NCBI GenBank assembly: GCA_022709905.1 | Contig: JAKLHY010000004.1 | Span: 180,989 to 244,988, forward strand | Length of the DNA: 64,000 nt | From: Verrucomicrobiota bacterium | GTDB taxonomy: Bacteria > Verrucomicrobiota > Verrucomicrobiia > Limisphaerales > UBA1319 | Reading direction: 5' to 3' | Shown here: positions 7,173-16,259 of the stretch, piece by piece | How positions within the stretch are numbered: position 1 is the first letter of the stretch | How the letters are laid out: every line of letters begins with the position of its first letter | Notes under the pieces: generated by a model | Databases searched by the model: none | Seen by the model: the letters and a program-made list of their open reading frames with translations, nothing else | Told to the model about the DNA's origin: nothing | Translations under genes and position numbers: made by a program

Positions 7173-8224
7173 AAAAGGTCATCAGTGTTCGTGATGTGGA
7201 AGAACTCGTCAGGCGCGGGGCCGATCTGAGTGCCTTGCCTGAGGACGCCATTTATACTCCATCGGCCCGGGATCTGCTCAGGGAATCGAAAAGTACGTTG
7301 ATGGACCGAGGAGCCCGGTCTCCCGCCGTTCTCCAGGCCGCCCGGCCCGCCGCATCGGACTCTAATCCATCGAGTGAGGTGGACCGGTTTTTCTGTTCTC
7401 CGGAGATGGAGACGCTGAAAAAGCAGATCTGCGATATTGGCCATCGCATCTGGACCCGCGCCTATGTTGACGGCAACGGGGGCAACATCTCGATTCGAGT
7501 CGGCGAGAATCGCGTCTTGTGCACGCCTACCCTTGTGTCGAAAGGCTTCATGAAGCCCGAAGACATGTGTCTCGTGGACCTGGAAGGCAACCAGTTGGCT
7601 GGCAAGAAAAAGCGCACCAGCGAGATCCTCATGCACCTTCAAATCATGAAGGCGCAACCCAAAGCCAAAGCAGTGGTTCACGCGCATCCTCCTTACGCGA
7701 CGGCCTTCGCGGTTTCTGGGGTTCGCCCGCCCACTTGCATGATTCCGGAGATGGAAGTCTTTTGTGGCGAAGTAGCTATTGCACCTTACTATACCCCGGG
7801 CACACCCGAGATGGGGCGGGAGGTCGCTAGTCTGGCCGATAAACACAATACGATTCTGATGGCCAATCACGGCGTTGTGGCGTGGAGTCACCTCGGCGTC
7901 GAAGACGCTTACTTCAAAATGGAGATTATCGAGGCTTACTGCCGCACTGTTGTTGTCACGACTCAATTGGGAATAACCCCGAAGACCTTTTCACCCGCCC
8001 AGCTCCAGGAGTTGTTGAAGATCAAGCAGGGACTGGGTGTTGTCGATGCCCGCCATGGCCTCAAGGAATGCGAACTCTGCGACAACAGCGATTGGCGGCC
8101 AGGCGTCAATTGCGTCATCCCAGCGGTTAAACCCGATGAACCTGGACTCGATCCCGCCGCTGAAGAATTGGTGCGCAAAATCACCGATAACATTGTCGAA
8201 AAACTCTCAGCCGCCAACCGGTAG
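7169..8224 (+). CDS. Class II aldolase (fuculose/rhamnulose-1-P type) with extra termini
   Basis: Class II aldolases of this family split fuculose-1-P or rhamnulose-1-P into DHAP and lactaldehyde. The core (residues about 80-275) shows DGNGGNISIR, the likely catalytic Glu152 in TSEILMH, zinc ligands His171 and His173 in VVHAHPPYA, and MANHGVV (His234). The protein is longer than the free enzymes (about 215 residues). It has an N-terminal 75-residue piece with IYTPSARDLL, a CELC pair at 301-304, and a C-terminal amphipathic helix (residues 330-347, AAEELVRKITDNIVEKL) that resembles a targeting peptide. As last gene of the BMC operon it should supply the aldehyde inside the shell. Confidence 0.92.
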   Translation: MKKVISVRDVEELVRRGADLSALPEDAIYTPSARDLLRESKSTLMDRGARSPAVLQAARPAASDSNPSSEVDRFFCSPEMETLKKQICDIGHRIWTRAYVDGNGGNISIRVGENRVLCTPTLVSKGFMKPEDMCLVDLEGNQLAGKKKRTSEILMHLQIMKAQPKAKAVVHAHPPYATAFAVSGVRPPTCMIPEMEVFCGEVAIAPYYTPGTPEMGREVASLADKHNTILMANHGVVAWSHLGVEDAYFKMEIIEAYCRTVVVTTQLGITPKTFSPAQLQELLKIKQGLGVVDARHGLKECELCDNSDWRPGVNCVIPAVKPDEPGLDPAAEELVRKITDNIVEKLSAANR

Positions 8225-8357
8225 GCCGAAGATTTCAAGCCAAGCGGATGCGCAGGCAACCGAGATCAGCCCCATTGCAGAGGCCAAGGGGCTTGCCTGT
8301 GTTCGATCGTTGGCTCAGGGAGAGCCCCAATGACAGGTGGATTGTCACGGTTTGCGA

Positions 8358-8447
8358 CCATGAACCTCGGAGGGACGCGCTCCGCGAGTCCATGTTTTCC
8401 TTGTCAGGCCTCGTAGAACTCGGCCCTCCGAGACGAGCGGTTCATGG
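8358..8447. repeat. Palindromic intergenic element abutting mnmE
   Basis: Arms CCATGAACCTCGGAGGG (8358-8374) and CCCTCCGAG plus GTTCATGG (8424-8432 and 8440-8447) pair, with an unpaired 7-nt bulge ACGAGCG. The 49-nt loop also holds a CGCGCTCCGCG palindrome. The right arm runs into the first possible start codon of mnmE. It looks like a mobile palindromic repeat unit rather than a plain terminator, since no T tract follows. Confidence 0.6.
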
Positions 8448-8455
8448 AGCGATTC

Positions 8456-9826
8456 ATGCATGACGATACCATTGCCGCCATCGCCACTCCGTTAGGCGAC
8501 GGGGGATTGGCTGTAATTCGGATTTCTGGCGCCGCGGCCCTGATCGTCGCTGACCGCTGTTTTCGTCCGGCTGGCAAGACTTCAGTTGCCCCATCCCAAG
8601 CCCCATCGCATAGCCTGCATTATGGGTTCGTGATGAAAGCGGGACGCCCGATTGACGAGGTCATGCTGGCGGTCATGCGCGCGCCTCGCACCTTCACACG
8701 CGAGGATACCGTGGAAATCTCCTGTCATGGTGGAATCCTCGTTGCCAAGACCGTCCTCGATCTTGTGCTGAGTCAGGGGGCTCGTCTCGCCTTGCCAGGG
8801 GAGTTTACCCAGCGCGCCTTCCTTAATGGCCGGATTGATCTCGCCCAGGCTGAGGCGGTCCTGGATCTCATTCACGCCAGGACCGAATTAGCCATGGCCG
8901 CCGCCGCCGACCAGTTGGCGGGATATCTGTCCCGTCGCATTCATCAGTTACGTGATGATTTGATCCAGGCGCTTGCTCATATCGAGGCCCACATCGATTT
9001 TCCCGAAGAGGATATTGCCCCGGATTCCCGCCGGGATTTGGGTGTCCGATTTACGCGATCGATCGCTTTCATGGAAGAATTGCTCCGCACGGCGCCCGAA
9101 GGTCAGATCCTGAGGCGCGGCTTGCGGGCAGCGATCATTGGCCGTCCCAACAGTGGCAAGTCTAGCTTGCTGAACCAGTTGCTAGGACACGACCGTGCCA
9201 TCGTTTCTCCAGAACCTGGTACGACACGCGATACGATCGAGGAGACGGCCAACATTCGTGGCATCCCTGTTGTTTTCGTGGATACAGCCGGACTGAGGGA
9301 AGCCAGGGATCCAATTGAACTGGAAGGCATTCGCAGAAGCCGGCTGTCGGCCGAACGCGCTGAACTCGTCCTTCAAGTGATAGACGTATCCGATCCAGGA
9401 CTGGACGAGGCGTTTATCCAGTCCGAGGAACCGGTGATGCGTCCTCGGATCATCGTTGGCAATAAAGCAGACCTCCCTCACACCTGGAAGCCGCCTGCAG
9501 GCATCCAGACCCCCTGGGTACAGGTCTCCTGCAAGACAGGGGAGGGGATAGAAGCTCTCAAAGACCAGATCAAAGGCATGATTTGGTCGGCAAAAGTCAG
9601 CGCTGATATGGGACAGGCTATGATCAATGCGCGGCATCAAGCCGCCTTGGTTCGGGCCCGCCAATCCCTTCTCCTGGCCCGGCAATCTCTGGAGGGAAAC
9701 CAAGGGCTGGAATTGGTGGCGGTAGATTTGCGGCAGGCCACCCACGCTGTCGGCGAGATCGTGGGCAAGACAACCACTGAAGACCTCCTGAATGCCGTTT
9801 TCGGCCAGTTTTGCGTGGGCAAATAG
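8456..9826 (+). CDS. mnmE: tRNA modification GTPase MnmE
   Basis: MnmE with MnmG makes the cmnm5 modification on wobble uridines. The N-terminal folate-binding domain begins HDDTIAAIATPLGDGG. The G domain has G1 GRPNSGKSSLL, G2 GTTRDTIEE, G3 DTAGLRE and G4 NKAD. The C-terminus ends FCVGK, with the catalytic Cys of the family. The ATG at 8456 has GGAG at the right distance; the ATG at 8444 has none and lies in a palindromic repeat, so 8456 is preferred. The length of about 456 residues is normal. No mnmG is nearby. Confidence 0.96.
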   Translation: MHDDTIAAIATPLGDGGLAVIRISGAAALIVADRCFRPAGKTSVAPSQAPSHSLHYGFVMKAGRPIDEVMLAVMRAPRTFTREDTVEISCHGGILVAKTVLDLVLSQGARLALPGEFTQRAFLNGRIDLAQAEAVLDLIHARTELAMAAAADQLAGYLSRRIHQLRDDLIQALAHIEAHIDFPEEDIAPDSRRDLGVRFTRSIAFMEELLRTAPEGQILRRGLRAAIIGRPNSGKSSLLNQLLGHDRAIVSPEPGTTRDTIEETANIRGIPVVFVDTAGLREARDPIELEGIRRSRLSAERAELVLQVIDVSDPGLDEAFIQSEEPVMRPRIIVGNKADLPHTWKPPAGIQTPWVQVSCKTGEGIEALKDQIKGMIWSAKVSADMGQAMINARHQAALVRARQSLLLARQSLEGNQGLELVAVDLRQATHAVGEIVGKTTTEDLLNAVFGQFCVGK

Positions 9827-10044
9827 GCCTGATTTGTTCTTTGACAAGCGTCTTCATTTACGCCACTTTGCCAGCAAAACTCGTCTGGCAACCGGCTGAC
9901 ATCAGACACCGCCTGGAGCCGGTAAGTGTTTCACGGGAGATTGGATCCTCCCAAGTCGATGAGAGAATCTCAGAACGGCTTTTTTTGTCCTGAGATCGAA
10001 TCCGGGAGCCGGTTGAACAGACGATAGTGATTTTTGATTTGAAC

Positions 10045-12582
10045 ATGGGAAAGGCTTTGATCATAGCGGAAAAACCGTCAGTGGCCGCCGATATCGCGCG
10101 CGCACTCGGCGGTTTTGCCCGCAAGGATGATTATTTTGAGAGTGACCACTATGTGCTGTCGTCCGCCATTGGTCACTTGCTGGAAATCTGCCCTCCGGAA
10201 GGAGTCGAGGTCAAGCGGGGGAAGTGGACTTTTGCCCACTTACCCGTCATCCCTCCTCATTTTGACCTGAGGCCGATTGAAAAGACCGAATCACGGTTGA
10301 AGCTCCTGGTGCGCCTGATCAAGCGCAAAGACATTGACCACGTCGTTAATGCGTGCGATGCCGGGCGGGAAGGCGAACTGATCTTCCGTCATATCATCAC
10401 CTACGCCAAAATTCCCAAGACCATCCACCGGCTGTGGCTGCAATCCATGACCCCCGCCGCCATTCGCGATGGTTTCAGTATTCTCCGGGATGAGGCCTCG
10501 ATGCGCCCCCTGGCTGATGCCGCCACCTGTCGTTCCGAGGCCGATTGGCTCGTTGGGATCAACGGCACAAGGGCCATGACGGCCTTCAATTCCAAGCTGG
10601 GTGGTTTTCAATTGACCACCGTCGGACGTGTCCAAACTCCCACCCTTACCATCGTCGTTGAACGGGAAGAAAAGATTAAACGCTTCGTGCCCAGGGATTA
10701 CTGGGAAGTCCACGCCACCTTCGAGGCTGCGTCCGGTGATTACGTGGGACGCTGGATCGATGAAGGATTCTCCCGGGAAAAAAATGGGGAGACCGAATTA
10801 CGCCCGGAACGAATCTGGGATCCGGCGCGGGCGGAGGCAATCCAGCAGAAATGCCTTGGAAAGCCGGGTGATGTCACGGAAGAGAGCAAGCCAACCACCC
10901 AACTTTCTCCTCTTTTGTTTGATTTGACCAGCCTCCAACGCGAGGCCAATGGCCGTTTTGGCTTTTCCGCCAAGCGCACCCTCCAGATTGCCCAGGCCCT
11001 TTACGAAAAACATAAAGTCCTGACTTATCCGCGCACCGATTCCCGCGCCCTCCCGGAGGACTATATCGGGACCGTTCACCAGAGCCTTGGCATGTTGCAG
11101 AACACCAGCTTCGGCGAGTTCGCCCAGACCATTCTGGCTCAAGGCTGGGTGCGTCCCAATAAGCGCATTTTTAATAATGCCAAAATATCCGATCACTTCG
11201 CCATCATACCCACCACTCAGGCTCCCAAGCATTTGAACGAGGAGGAAACCAAGCTCTATGACTTGGTCACGCGCCGGTTCCTGGCGGTTTTCTATCCGGC
11301 AGCCGAGTTTCTTACGACCGTCCGAATTACTCGTGTCGCCGGAGAACCTTTCAAAAGCGACGGCAAAGTCATGGTCAATCCCGGCTGGCTGGTCGTTTAT
11401 GGTCGGGATGTGCAAGCCGATGACACTCCCACACTGACCCCCGTCCAAAGTGGCGAACAGGTTTTAACTCGCGAAATGCACATTGTTGCGACTCAGACCA
11501 AACCCCCCGCTCGATTTACCGAGGCTACCCTCTTGTCCGCCATGGAAGGTGCCGGAAAATTGATCGAGGATGAGGAACTACGCGAGGCCATGAGCGCCAA
11601 AGGCCTCGGAACCCCAGCGACTCGCGCCCAGATCATCGAAGGACTCATCACTGAAAAATACCTCCATCGTCACGGACGCGAGTTGCAGCCCACGGCCAAG
11701 GCTTTCTCTTTGATTACGCTCCTCCGAGGCATCGGTGTCGACGAACTATGTCGCCCCGAATTGACCGGCAACTGGGAGTTCCAACTCAAACAGATGGAGC
11801 GAGGTCAGCTCGCTCGGCCCGATTTCATGCGTGAAATCGCTGAAATGACCCGCGGAATCGTCGCGAAAGCCCGAAACTACGAGCATGACACCGTGCCCGG
11901 CGATTTTGGACCTCTCAAAGCTCCCTGCCCGAAATGCGGAGGAGTCATTCAGGAGAATTACAAGAAATTTCAGTGCCAATCCTGTGAGTTCGCCCTTTGG
12001 AAAATTCTGGCCGGCAGGCAGTTCGAACCCGATGAAATGGAAGAGCTCCTCGCCCGGCGCACCGTAGGCCCCCTCCAGGGATTCCGCAGCAAGCTCGGAC
12101 GTCCCTTTGCGGCAATCATCAAACTCACACCGGAATGCAAACTTGAATTTGATTTCGGGCAAAACGAACAGCCTGCCAACGGAGTCACCGAGCCCGTCGA
12201 TTTCACCGGAAAAGAATCCCTCGGCAACTGCCCCCAATGCGGCTCGGCTGTCTTCGAAAACGGCCTCAGCTATGTCTGCGAGAAAGCCGCAGCATCCCCT
12301 CGAACCTGCTCATTTCGATCCGGCAAGATCATCCTTCAGCAAACCGTCGATGCGAACCAGATGAAGAAACTGCTTCAAACAGGGCGCACCGACCTGCTGC
12401 ATCGATTCGTCTCCAAAAAGGGGAGACGGTTTTCTGCCTACCTGGTGGTTGGAAAAGAAAAAAAAGTCGGCTTCGAATTCGCCAACTCCAAAAACTCAGT
12501 CAAGACTGTCCAAAAACCTCCCTCCAACTCTGGGGCCGAGCTTGCGACAGATGATCCTGCCAACAACACCCACCAAACGTAA
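10045..12582 (+). CDS. topB: DNA topoisomerase III (TopB-type) with two C-terminal repeat domains
   Basis: This type IA topoisomerase opens MGKALIIAEKPSVA, the Toprim start of the TopB family, and has ACDAGREGELIF. The active-site tyrosine is in LTYPRTDSR; from the ATG at 10045 it is Tyr328, the same number as in E. coli TopB, which supports this start over an in-frame GTG at 10027. At 845 residues it is about 190 longer than E. coli TopB. The extra part holds two similar modules, each with a CPxCG zinc-ribbon-like opening (CPKCGG near 11928, CPQCGS near 12230) followed by a GxxLGRPFAAI or KKGRRFSAYL segment. It decatenates DNA in the cytoplasm. Confidence 0.93.
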   Translation: MGKALIIAEKPSVAADIARALGGFARKDDYFESDHYVLSSAIGHLLEICPPEGVEVKRGKWTFAHLPVIPPHFDLRPIEKTESRLKLLVRLIKRKDIDHVVNACDAGREGELIFRHIITYAKIPKTIHRLWLQSMTPAAIRDGFSILRDEASMRPLADAATCRSEADWLVGINGTRAMTAFNSKLGGFQLTTVGRVQTPTLTIVVEREEKIKRFVPRDYWEVHATFEAASGDYVGRWIDEGFSREKNGETELRPERIWDPARAEAIQQKCLGKPGDVTEESKPTTQLSPLLFDLTSLQREANGRFGFSAKRTLQIAQALYEKHKVLTYPRTDSRALPEDYIGTVHQSLGMLQNTSFGEFAQTILAQGWVRPNKRIFNNAKISDHFAIIPTTQAPKHLNEEETKLYDLVTRRFLAVFYPAAEFLTTVRITRVAGEPFKSDGKVMVNPGWLVVYGRDVQADDTPTLTPVQSGEQVLTREMHIVATQTKPPARFTEATLLSAMEGAGKLIEDEELREAMSAKGLGTPATRAQIIEGLITEKYLHRHGRELQPTAKAFSLITLLRGIGVDELCRPELTGNWEFQLKQMERGQLARPDFMREIAEMTRGIVAKARNYEHDTVPGDFGPLKAPCPKCGGVIQENYKKFQCQSCEFALWKILAGRQFEPDEMEELLARRTVGPLQGFRSKLGRPFAAIIKLTPECKLEFDFGQNEQPANGVTEPVDFTGKESLGNCPQCGSAVFENGLSYVCEKAAASPRTCSFRSGKIILQQTVDANQMKKLLQTGRTDLLHRFVSKKGRRFSAYLVVGKEKKVGFEFANSKNSVKTVQKPPSNSGAELATDDPANNTHQT

Positions 12583-12595
12583 TCCTCATCATGCC

Positions 12596-13093
12596 CTATC
12601 CTGGTAATCGATAAAAAGCATGGTTGCCAATCACTGCCACCGGCCGATGGCCTTCCGCCCAATACGGCCGCTCCTCCTTGTGCGTAAAGTGAGTCGCTCC
12701 CCGCGTCCGGTTCCCTAACCGCTCCGGATCATTATAGGTAATCCGCGCGATCTCCAGGGCCTTTCCGAACAGCGGATGATTCCGATGCTTGCGAATCAGG
12801 GCCTTGTGACTCGTTCCATTGAGACTCGTAAAGGCCCCAGGCCTCAATACTCCCAAAGGACTCGTCCCGTTCACATCCGCCCGGCGCCGAACTACCTCAG
12901 CTACAGCCCGCATTCCCATTTCACCTTCCCCGCGCGCTTCTGCCATTAAAACAGCCGCCAAAACTTGCTGACCGTAGGTCGATCCCTCAACCCCAATCAC
13001 CGACCATCCGATAAGAACAAGTGCCATTCTGCCGATCAGCCTGCGCCAACACGCATACCAATCCCATGGAGAAACTAATCTAATCTTCTTCAT
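12596..13093 (-). CDS. SleB/CwlJ-type cell-wall hydrolase (Hydrolase_2)
   Basis: The 165-residue protein has an N-terminal hydrophobic segment (residues about 20-35) and a domain with VLMAEARGEGEMGMRAVAEVV and THFTHKEERPYWAEGH, the pattern of SleB/CwlJ lytic enzymes that act on peptidoglycan in spores and, in non-sporulating bacteria, on the general wall. It is small and likely exported. The gene is convergent with topB, with only 13 bp between stops. The catalytic Glu is probably the first one in AEARGEGE. Confidence 0.85.
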   Translation of the reverse strand: MKKIRLVSPWDWYACWRRLIGRMALVLIGWSVIGVEGSTYGQQVLAAVLMAEARGEGEMGMRAVAEVVRRRADVNGTSPLGVLRPGAFTSLNGTSHKALIRKHRNHPLFGKALEIARITYNDPERLGNRTRGATHFTHKEERPYWAEGHRPVAVIGNHAFYRLPG

Positions 13094-13198
13094 AAGGATA
13101 TCCCTAAAATCGGATTAATTTAGTCTGAAATTGCAGTGCGTCAAAAATTATCTCGATTAATACTGTTTATATAACTGATATTGAGTGTTTTAAGTGAT

Positions 13199-14563
13199 TT
13201 ATCTTTCGTTGACTGTGTCTCCTTGTTTGACCCAAGCTTCGTTAAAATGTGCGTGCTTGATCGATTTTGCAGCTGGATCGCCATCAACATCCCGAGCTAG
13301 GTTTCGTTGATTGAGGTGATAGCTGTAGCTGACATGCAGAGATCCATCGCGGGCTTGAATCAAAGAGGGGTAATGATAAGCGCCGGCCTCGGTGCCAGGC
13401 GGATCATACTCCAAGTGTCTTTTCCACTTCCAGATCCTCCCTTCGTCCTCAGAAATCTGAACCGTGAGGCTATGACGTCCCTGTTCGGTATCGTTTCCCA
13501 CCAGCACCCAATGTCCGTTGTCCAGTACAATCAGTTCTGCGCCTGATCCTGGATTAGGCAGTTGACTGTCTATGACTTTGGACCAGGTTTCACCGCGATC
13601 GAAGGATTCACTCTGCAGCAAGCGTTTGGGAGGCGGTCCATTGTCCCGCATCACAGTGAACAGCGAACCATTGGATTTCTGAACGATGCTGGGCTGGATA
13701 TTTCCTCCACCCACTAATGGAGTGCTTGTATGCCAGGTGGCGCCCCAATCGTCCGAAATCGCCATTAAAGAGAACGAAAAACCGTCGTGATACAGCGGAA
13801 CAATCAGACGTTGATGGTCCAAAACGATGGGATGAGCCCGGGTCATCCAACCTAGACGGCGGTATAACTTGTTCGTCGCGTTTTCTGACATTGCCGCCAA
13901 GTAATCTTGGACCTCTCTTCGGGTCTCTTCAGAAAGCTTTTGGGTGGAGACAGACTCTCGCAGCGCCGGAATTCCCTTTTCCACTTCCGTCTCAAACTCC
14001 GGTCCCGGTTTAATGTGAAGCACCTCCGTCATACTCCAGCGGGGGCACCCCTTGCGATGGTAATCAGAGGAAACCCGGTATTTTAGAAGAGCACTCTCCC
14101 AGAGATTGGCCATGATGGTAGGCCAGATTAACCACAAATGTCCCGCTGGATCGATGAACATGGCGCAATTCGTGTCCGGAAAACCGGGGGTATCGGCCAT
14201 GAGAAACCTTTGGCTCCAGGTCTTGGATCCGCGACGCTTCCGGGCTCCTTCAATCCTGACATCATCGGCCTTGCGCTCTCCGGAGCCATGAAACCAACAA
14301 ACAAGAAGATCCCCTCGGGGAGTCTCCACGATGCAGGAGGCGTGGTTGTGCCAGACTTCCAGGGGAAACAGCAGCTCAGATTCGTAAAATGGACTTAAAT
14401 TCGCGGGCCTTCGATGAATCACGCCCTTCTCATTATTCCCTCCATGACTCAGGACTCCTATTGATAGCAAAATGCCGATGGTCAATAACTTGACTGTATT
14501 TCCGAAACGAAAAAAACGAGCCGATAACGTGCGTATGAGGTGGGCTGCATCCAAGTCAACCAT
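13199..14563 (-). CDS. Secreted sialidase-like six-bladed propeller protein
   Basis: The 454-residue protein has a signal-like N-terminus (basic region then LLTIGILLSIGVL). Asp-box-like motifs recur (ISDDWGATW, ESFDRGETW, SEDEGRIW), and the segment DTNCAMFIDPAGHLWLIWPT fits the sialidase/neuraminidase BNR-repeat family. It probably acts on carbohydrate outside the cytoplasm. The catalytic Arg triad cannot be assigned with certainty. A second sialidase-like protein is encoded at 21082-22080. Many family members in this phylum act on glycans other than sialic acid, so the substrate is open. Confidence 0.8.
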   Translation of the reverse strand: MVDLDAAHLIRTLSARFFRFGNTVKLLTIGILLSIGVLSHGGNNEKGVIHRRPANLSPFYESELLFPLEVWHNHASCIVETPRGDLLVCWFHGSGERKADDVRIEGARKRRGSKTWSQRFLMADTPGFPDTNCAMFIDPAGHLWLIWPTIMANLWESALLKYRVSSDYHRKGCPRWSMTEVLHIKPGPEFETEVEKGIPALRESVSTQKLSEETRREVQDYLAAMSENATNKLYRRLGWMTRAHPIVLDHQRLIVPLYHDGFSFSLMAISDDWGATWHTSTPLVGGGNIQPSIVQKSNGSLFTVMRDNGPPPKRLLQSESFDRGETWSKVIDSQLPNPGSGAELIVLDNGHWVLVGNDTEQGRHSLTVQISEDEGRIWKWKRHLEYDPPGTEAGAYHYPSLIQARDGSLHVSYSYHLNQRNLARDVDGDPAAKSIKHAHFNEAWVKQGDTVNER

Positions 14564-14736
14564 AGGATCATGATAGCATACCCACAGTTTATTTCACCCA
14601 CAAATCCTGCCATCCTTCAAGTCACCGCCTCCACCGCCCCAGGCTGATCCTCCACCGCCACACTCTTGAATCGCTCCGCCCATAACGTCCCTTACCTCCC
14701 TCCACGCCGGTTATACCACCTTTTGGATTCGGAGGT

Positions 14737-16188
14737 TTAATGGTTTTCGCCGCTTGAGGTTCCGAGGGTTTGTTGAGCGGGACTTAAGGCGGGATGGTTG
14801 AGGTCGAGGCGATAGAGCACCTGGTTGTAGTCGTAACGAGGCGTCGGCGCGGGTTTATTGGCAAATTGCATGGTATAGGTGCCTTCGAAGAGCAGGATGG
14901 GTGAGTTTTCCGGCGTAAACTCGGGGTGCAGACGCGGATTGTAAAAGGTGTAGTTTTCGTGGGAGAGGATTTTTACCGCGGGCCCCCACGGACCTGTTGG
15001 CGCATCCGCTTCGGCATACCAGAGTTCACCGAAGGTTGAAGGTTCTCCAAAAGCCTCCATGAACACCGTAATCCAACGTTTGCGCCAGGGATTCCACGCT
15101 ATGGAACCGCTGTGGGGTTTGATGGTTTTGCCGTCCTTGGCTGAGGGGATGTGTTCCTGAGGTTTCAGACTTTCCCATGTGGATGGATCTTGCCACGCTT
15201 CGAATGTTGCCGGGCAGCGGAATGTGGGGAGAGGATTACCGAATAGAGCCCAGGTCTTGCCGACGGGATCTTTCCATAAGAGAGGATGACCGTCTGGATA
15301 AGGAGGAGGTTTGGGGGTGGAATCGGATCGTGTCCAAAAGATCCTGAGGAGTTCGAAGTGGGATGTTGCATCCTTCCAGACACATAGACCGGCCTGATAG
15401 GCATCCATGGGGGGCTTGATTTTCAGAAAGGAACCCACGAGATGCGAGGTGCCGGTTTTATCGGGCAGGCTGAGGTAACCACTCACCCATGTGGGCCCTT
15501 CGCCGGTCATTTGGGCGATGGCACGCGGTGTGCCTTTGTCATCGGTGATGTAGTCGAGTTTCAGTCGAAGGGGCGGCTCAAAAGTGGCCAGAGGCTTGAT
15601 TGCGGTCGTGGCGCTGGTCCCATGAAAAATACCGAGTGGATAACGGGCCAGCGTGGTGTCGCCCCAGAGCCAGAACATGCGGTTGCGATGGACGGCATTT
15701 TGTATGCTGTCGCAGCCGAGGATGCCTGGCTCACGCCAATCCAAGGCCAAACCCAGTTTCTGGCTCTCGGCAAAAATTCCCCCGCCCGTGATACGTCCAA
15801 GCCGTCGTGCAATGATGGAACGGTTCAGCTCGATTTTCAGCGAACCGCCCGGCGTTGGTTTGAGACGCACGCCGCGCATTCCAAAGCCATCTTTGGGGAC
15901 CTCATAACCGTGTCCGATGACGTCGAACCATGTTTCCTGATTCATTAACTCGGGCAAGTCGAAGGCGATCAATCCGGCATTATCTGTGATGAGCCTCGAC
16001 TGATGGGTTGTTCGAAGTTCAACGAGAGGCACGGGCCAGCCGCCGCCTTTTTCAACGACTTCGATTCGGCAGGGTTGGCCTTTCAGGATTCCTGTCGATA
16101 GGAAGAGGAATCCACACCAGCAGATAAGATGAATCGGAAAGACACGTTCGAATCTCCGGAGGTCAGGCAAGGTGTTGCACGGTTTCAT
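14737..16188 (-). CDS. Secreted protein with possible five-bladed propeller (DUF4185-like)
   Basis: The 483-residue protein has an N-terminal membrane/signal segment (residues about 20-37) and a short Ig-like or carboxypeptidase-regulatory-like piece (IEVVEKGGGWPVPLVELRT). The main part has recurring aromatic and Asp motifs such as FWLWGDTTLARYPLG, SGSIAWNPWRKRWITVFME and GELWYAEADAPTGPWGP, as in predicted glycosidase-like propellers (DUF4185/GH43-like). No catalytic residues can be assigned. It lies on the same strand and between the sialidase and the two-component genes, so it may be part of a carbohydrate-utilisation set. Confidence 0.6.
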   Translation of the reverse strand: MKPCNTLPDLRRFERVFPIHLICWCGFLFLSTGILKGQPCRIEVVEKGGGWPVPLVELRTTHQSRLITDNAGLIAFDLPELMNQETWFDVIGHGYEVPKDGFGMRGVRLKPTPGGSLKIELNRSIIARRLGRITGGGIFAESQKLGLALDWREPGILGCDSIQNAVHRNRMFWLWGDTTLARYPLGIFHGTSATTAIKPLATFEPPLRLKLDYITDDKGTPRAIAQMTGEGPTWVSGYLSLPDKTGTSHLVGSFLKIKPPMDAYQAGLCVWKDATSHFELLRIFWTRSDSTPKPPPYPDGHPLLWKDPVGKTWALFGNPLPTFRCPATFEAWQDPSTWESLKPQEHIPSAKDGKTIKPHSGSIAWNPWRKRWITVFMEAFGEPSTFGELWYAEADAPTGPWGPAVKILSHENYTFYNPRLHPEFTPENSPILLFEGTYTMQFANKPAPTPRYDYNQVLYRLDLNHPALSPAQQTLGTSSGENH

Positions 16189-16259
16189 GAGCTTTCTACA
16201 ACATACAAAAGACCAGAATTAACAACAAAAAACGAGGGGGAATCCTGTGTTCATTGCCT

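Noticed and set aside
9961..9999. TCTCAG...CTGAGA stem with a T run before topB
   Set aside because: The stem is only 6 bp and the T run lies in the loop, not after it, so it is not a terminator.
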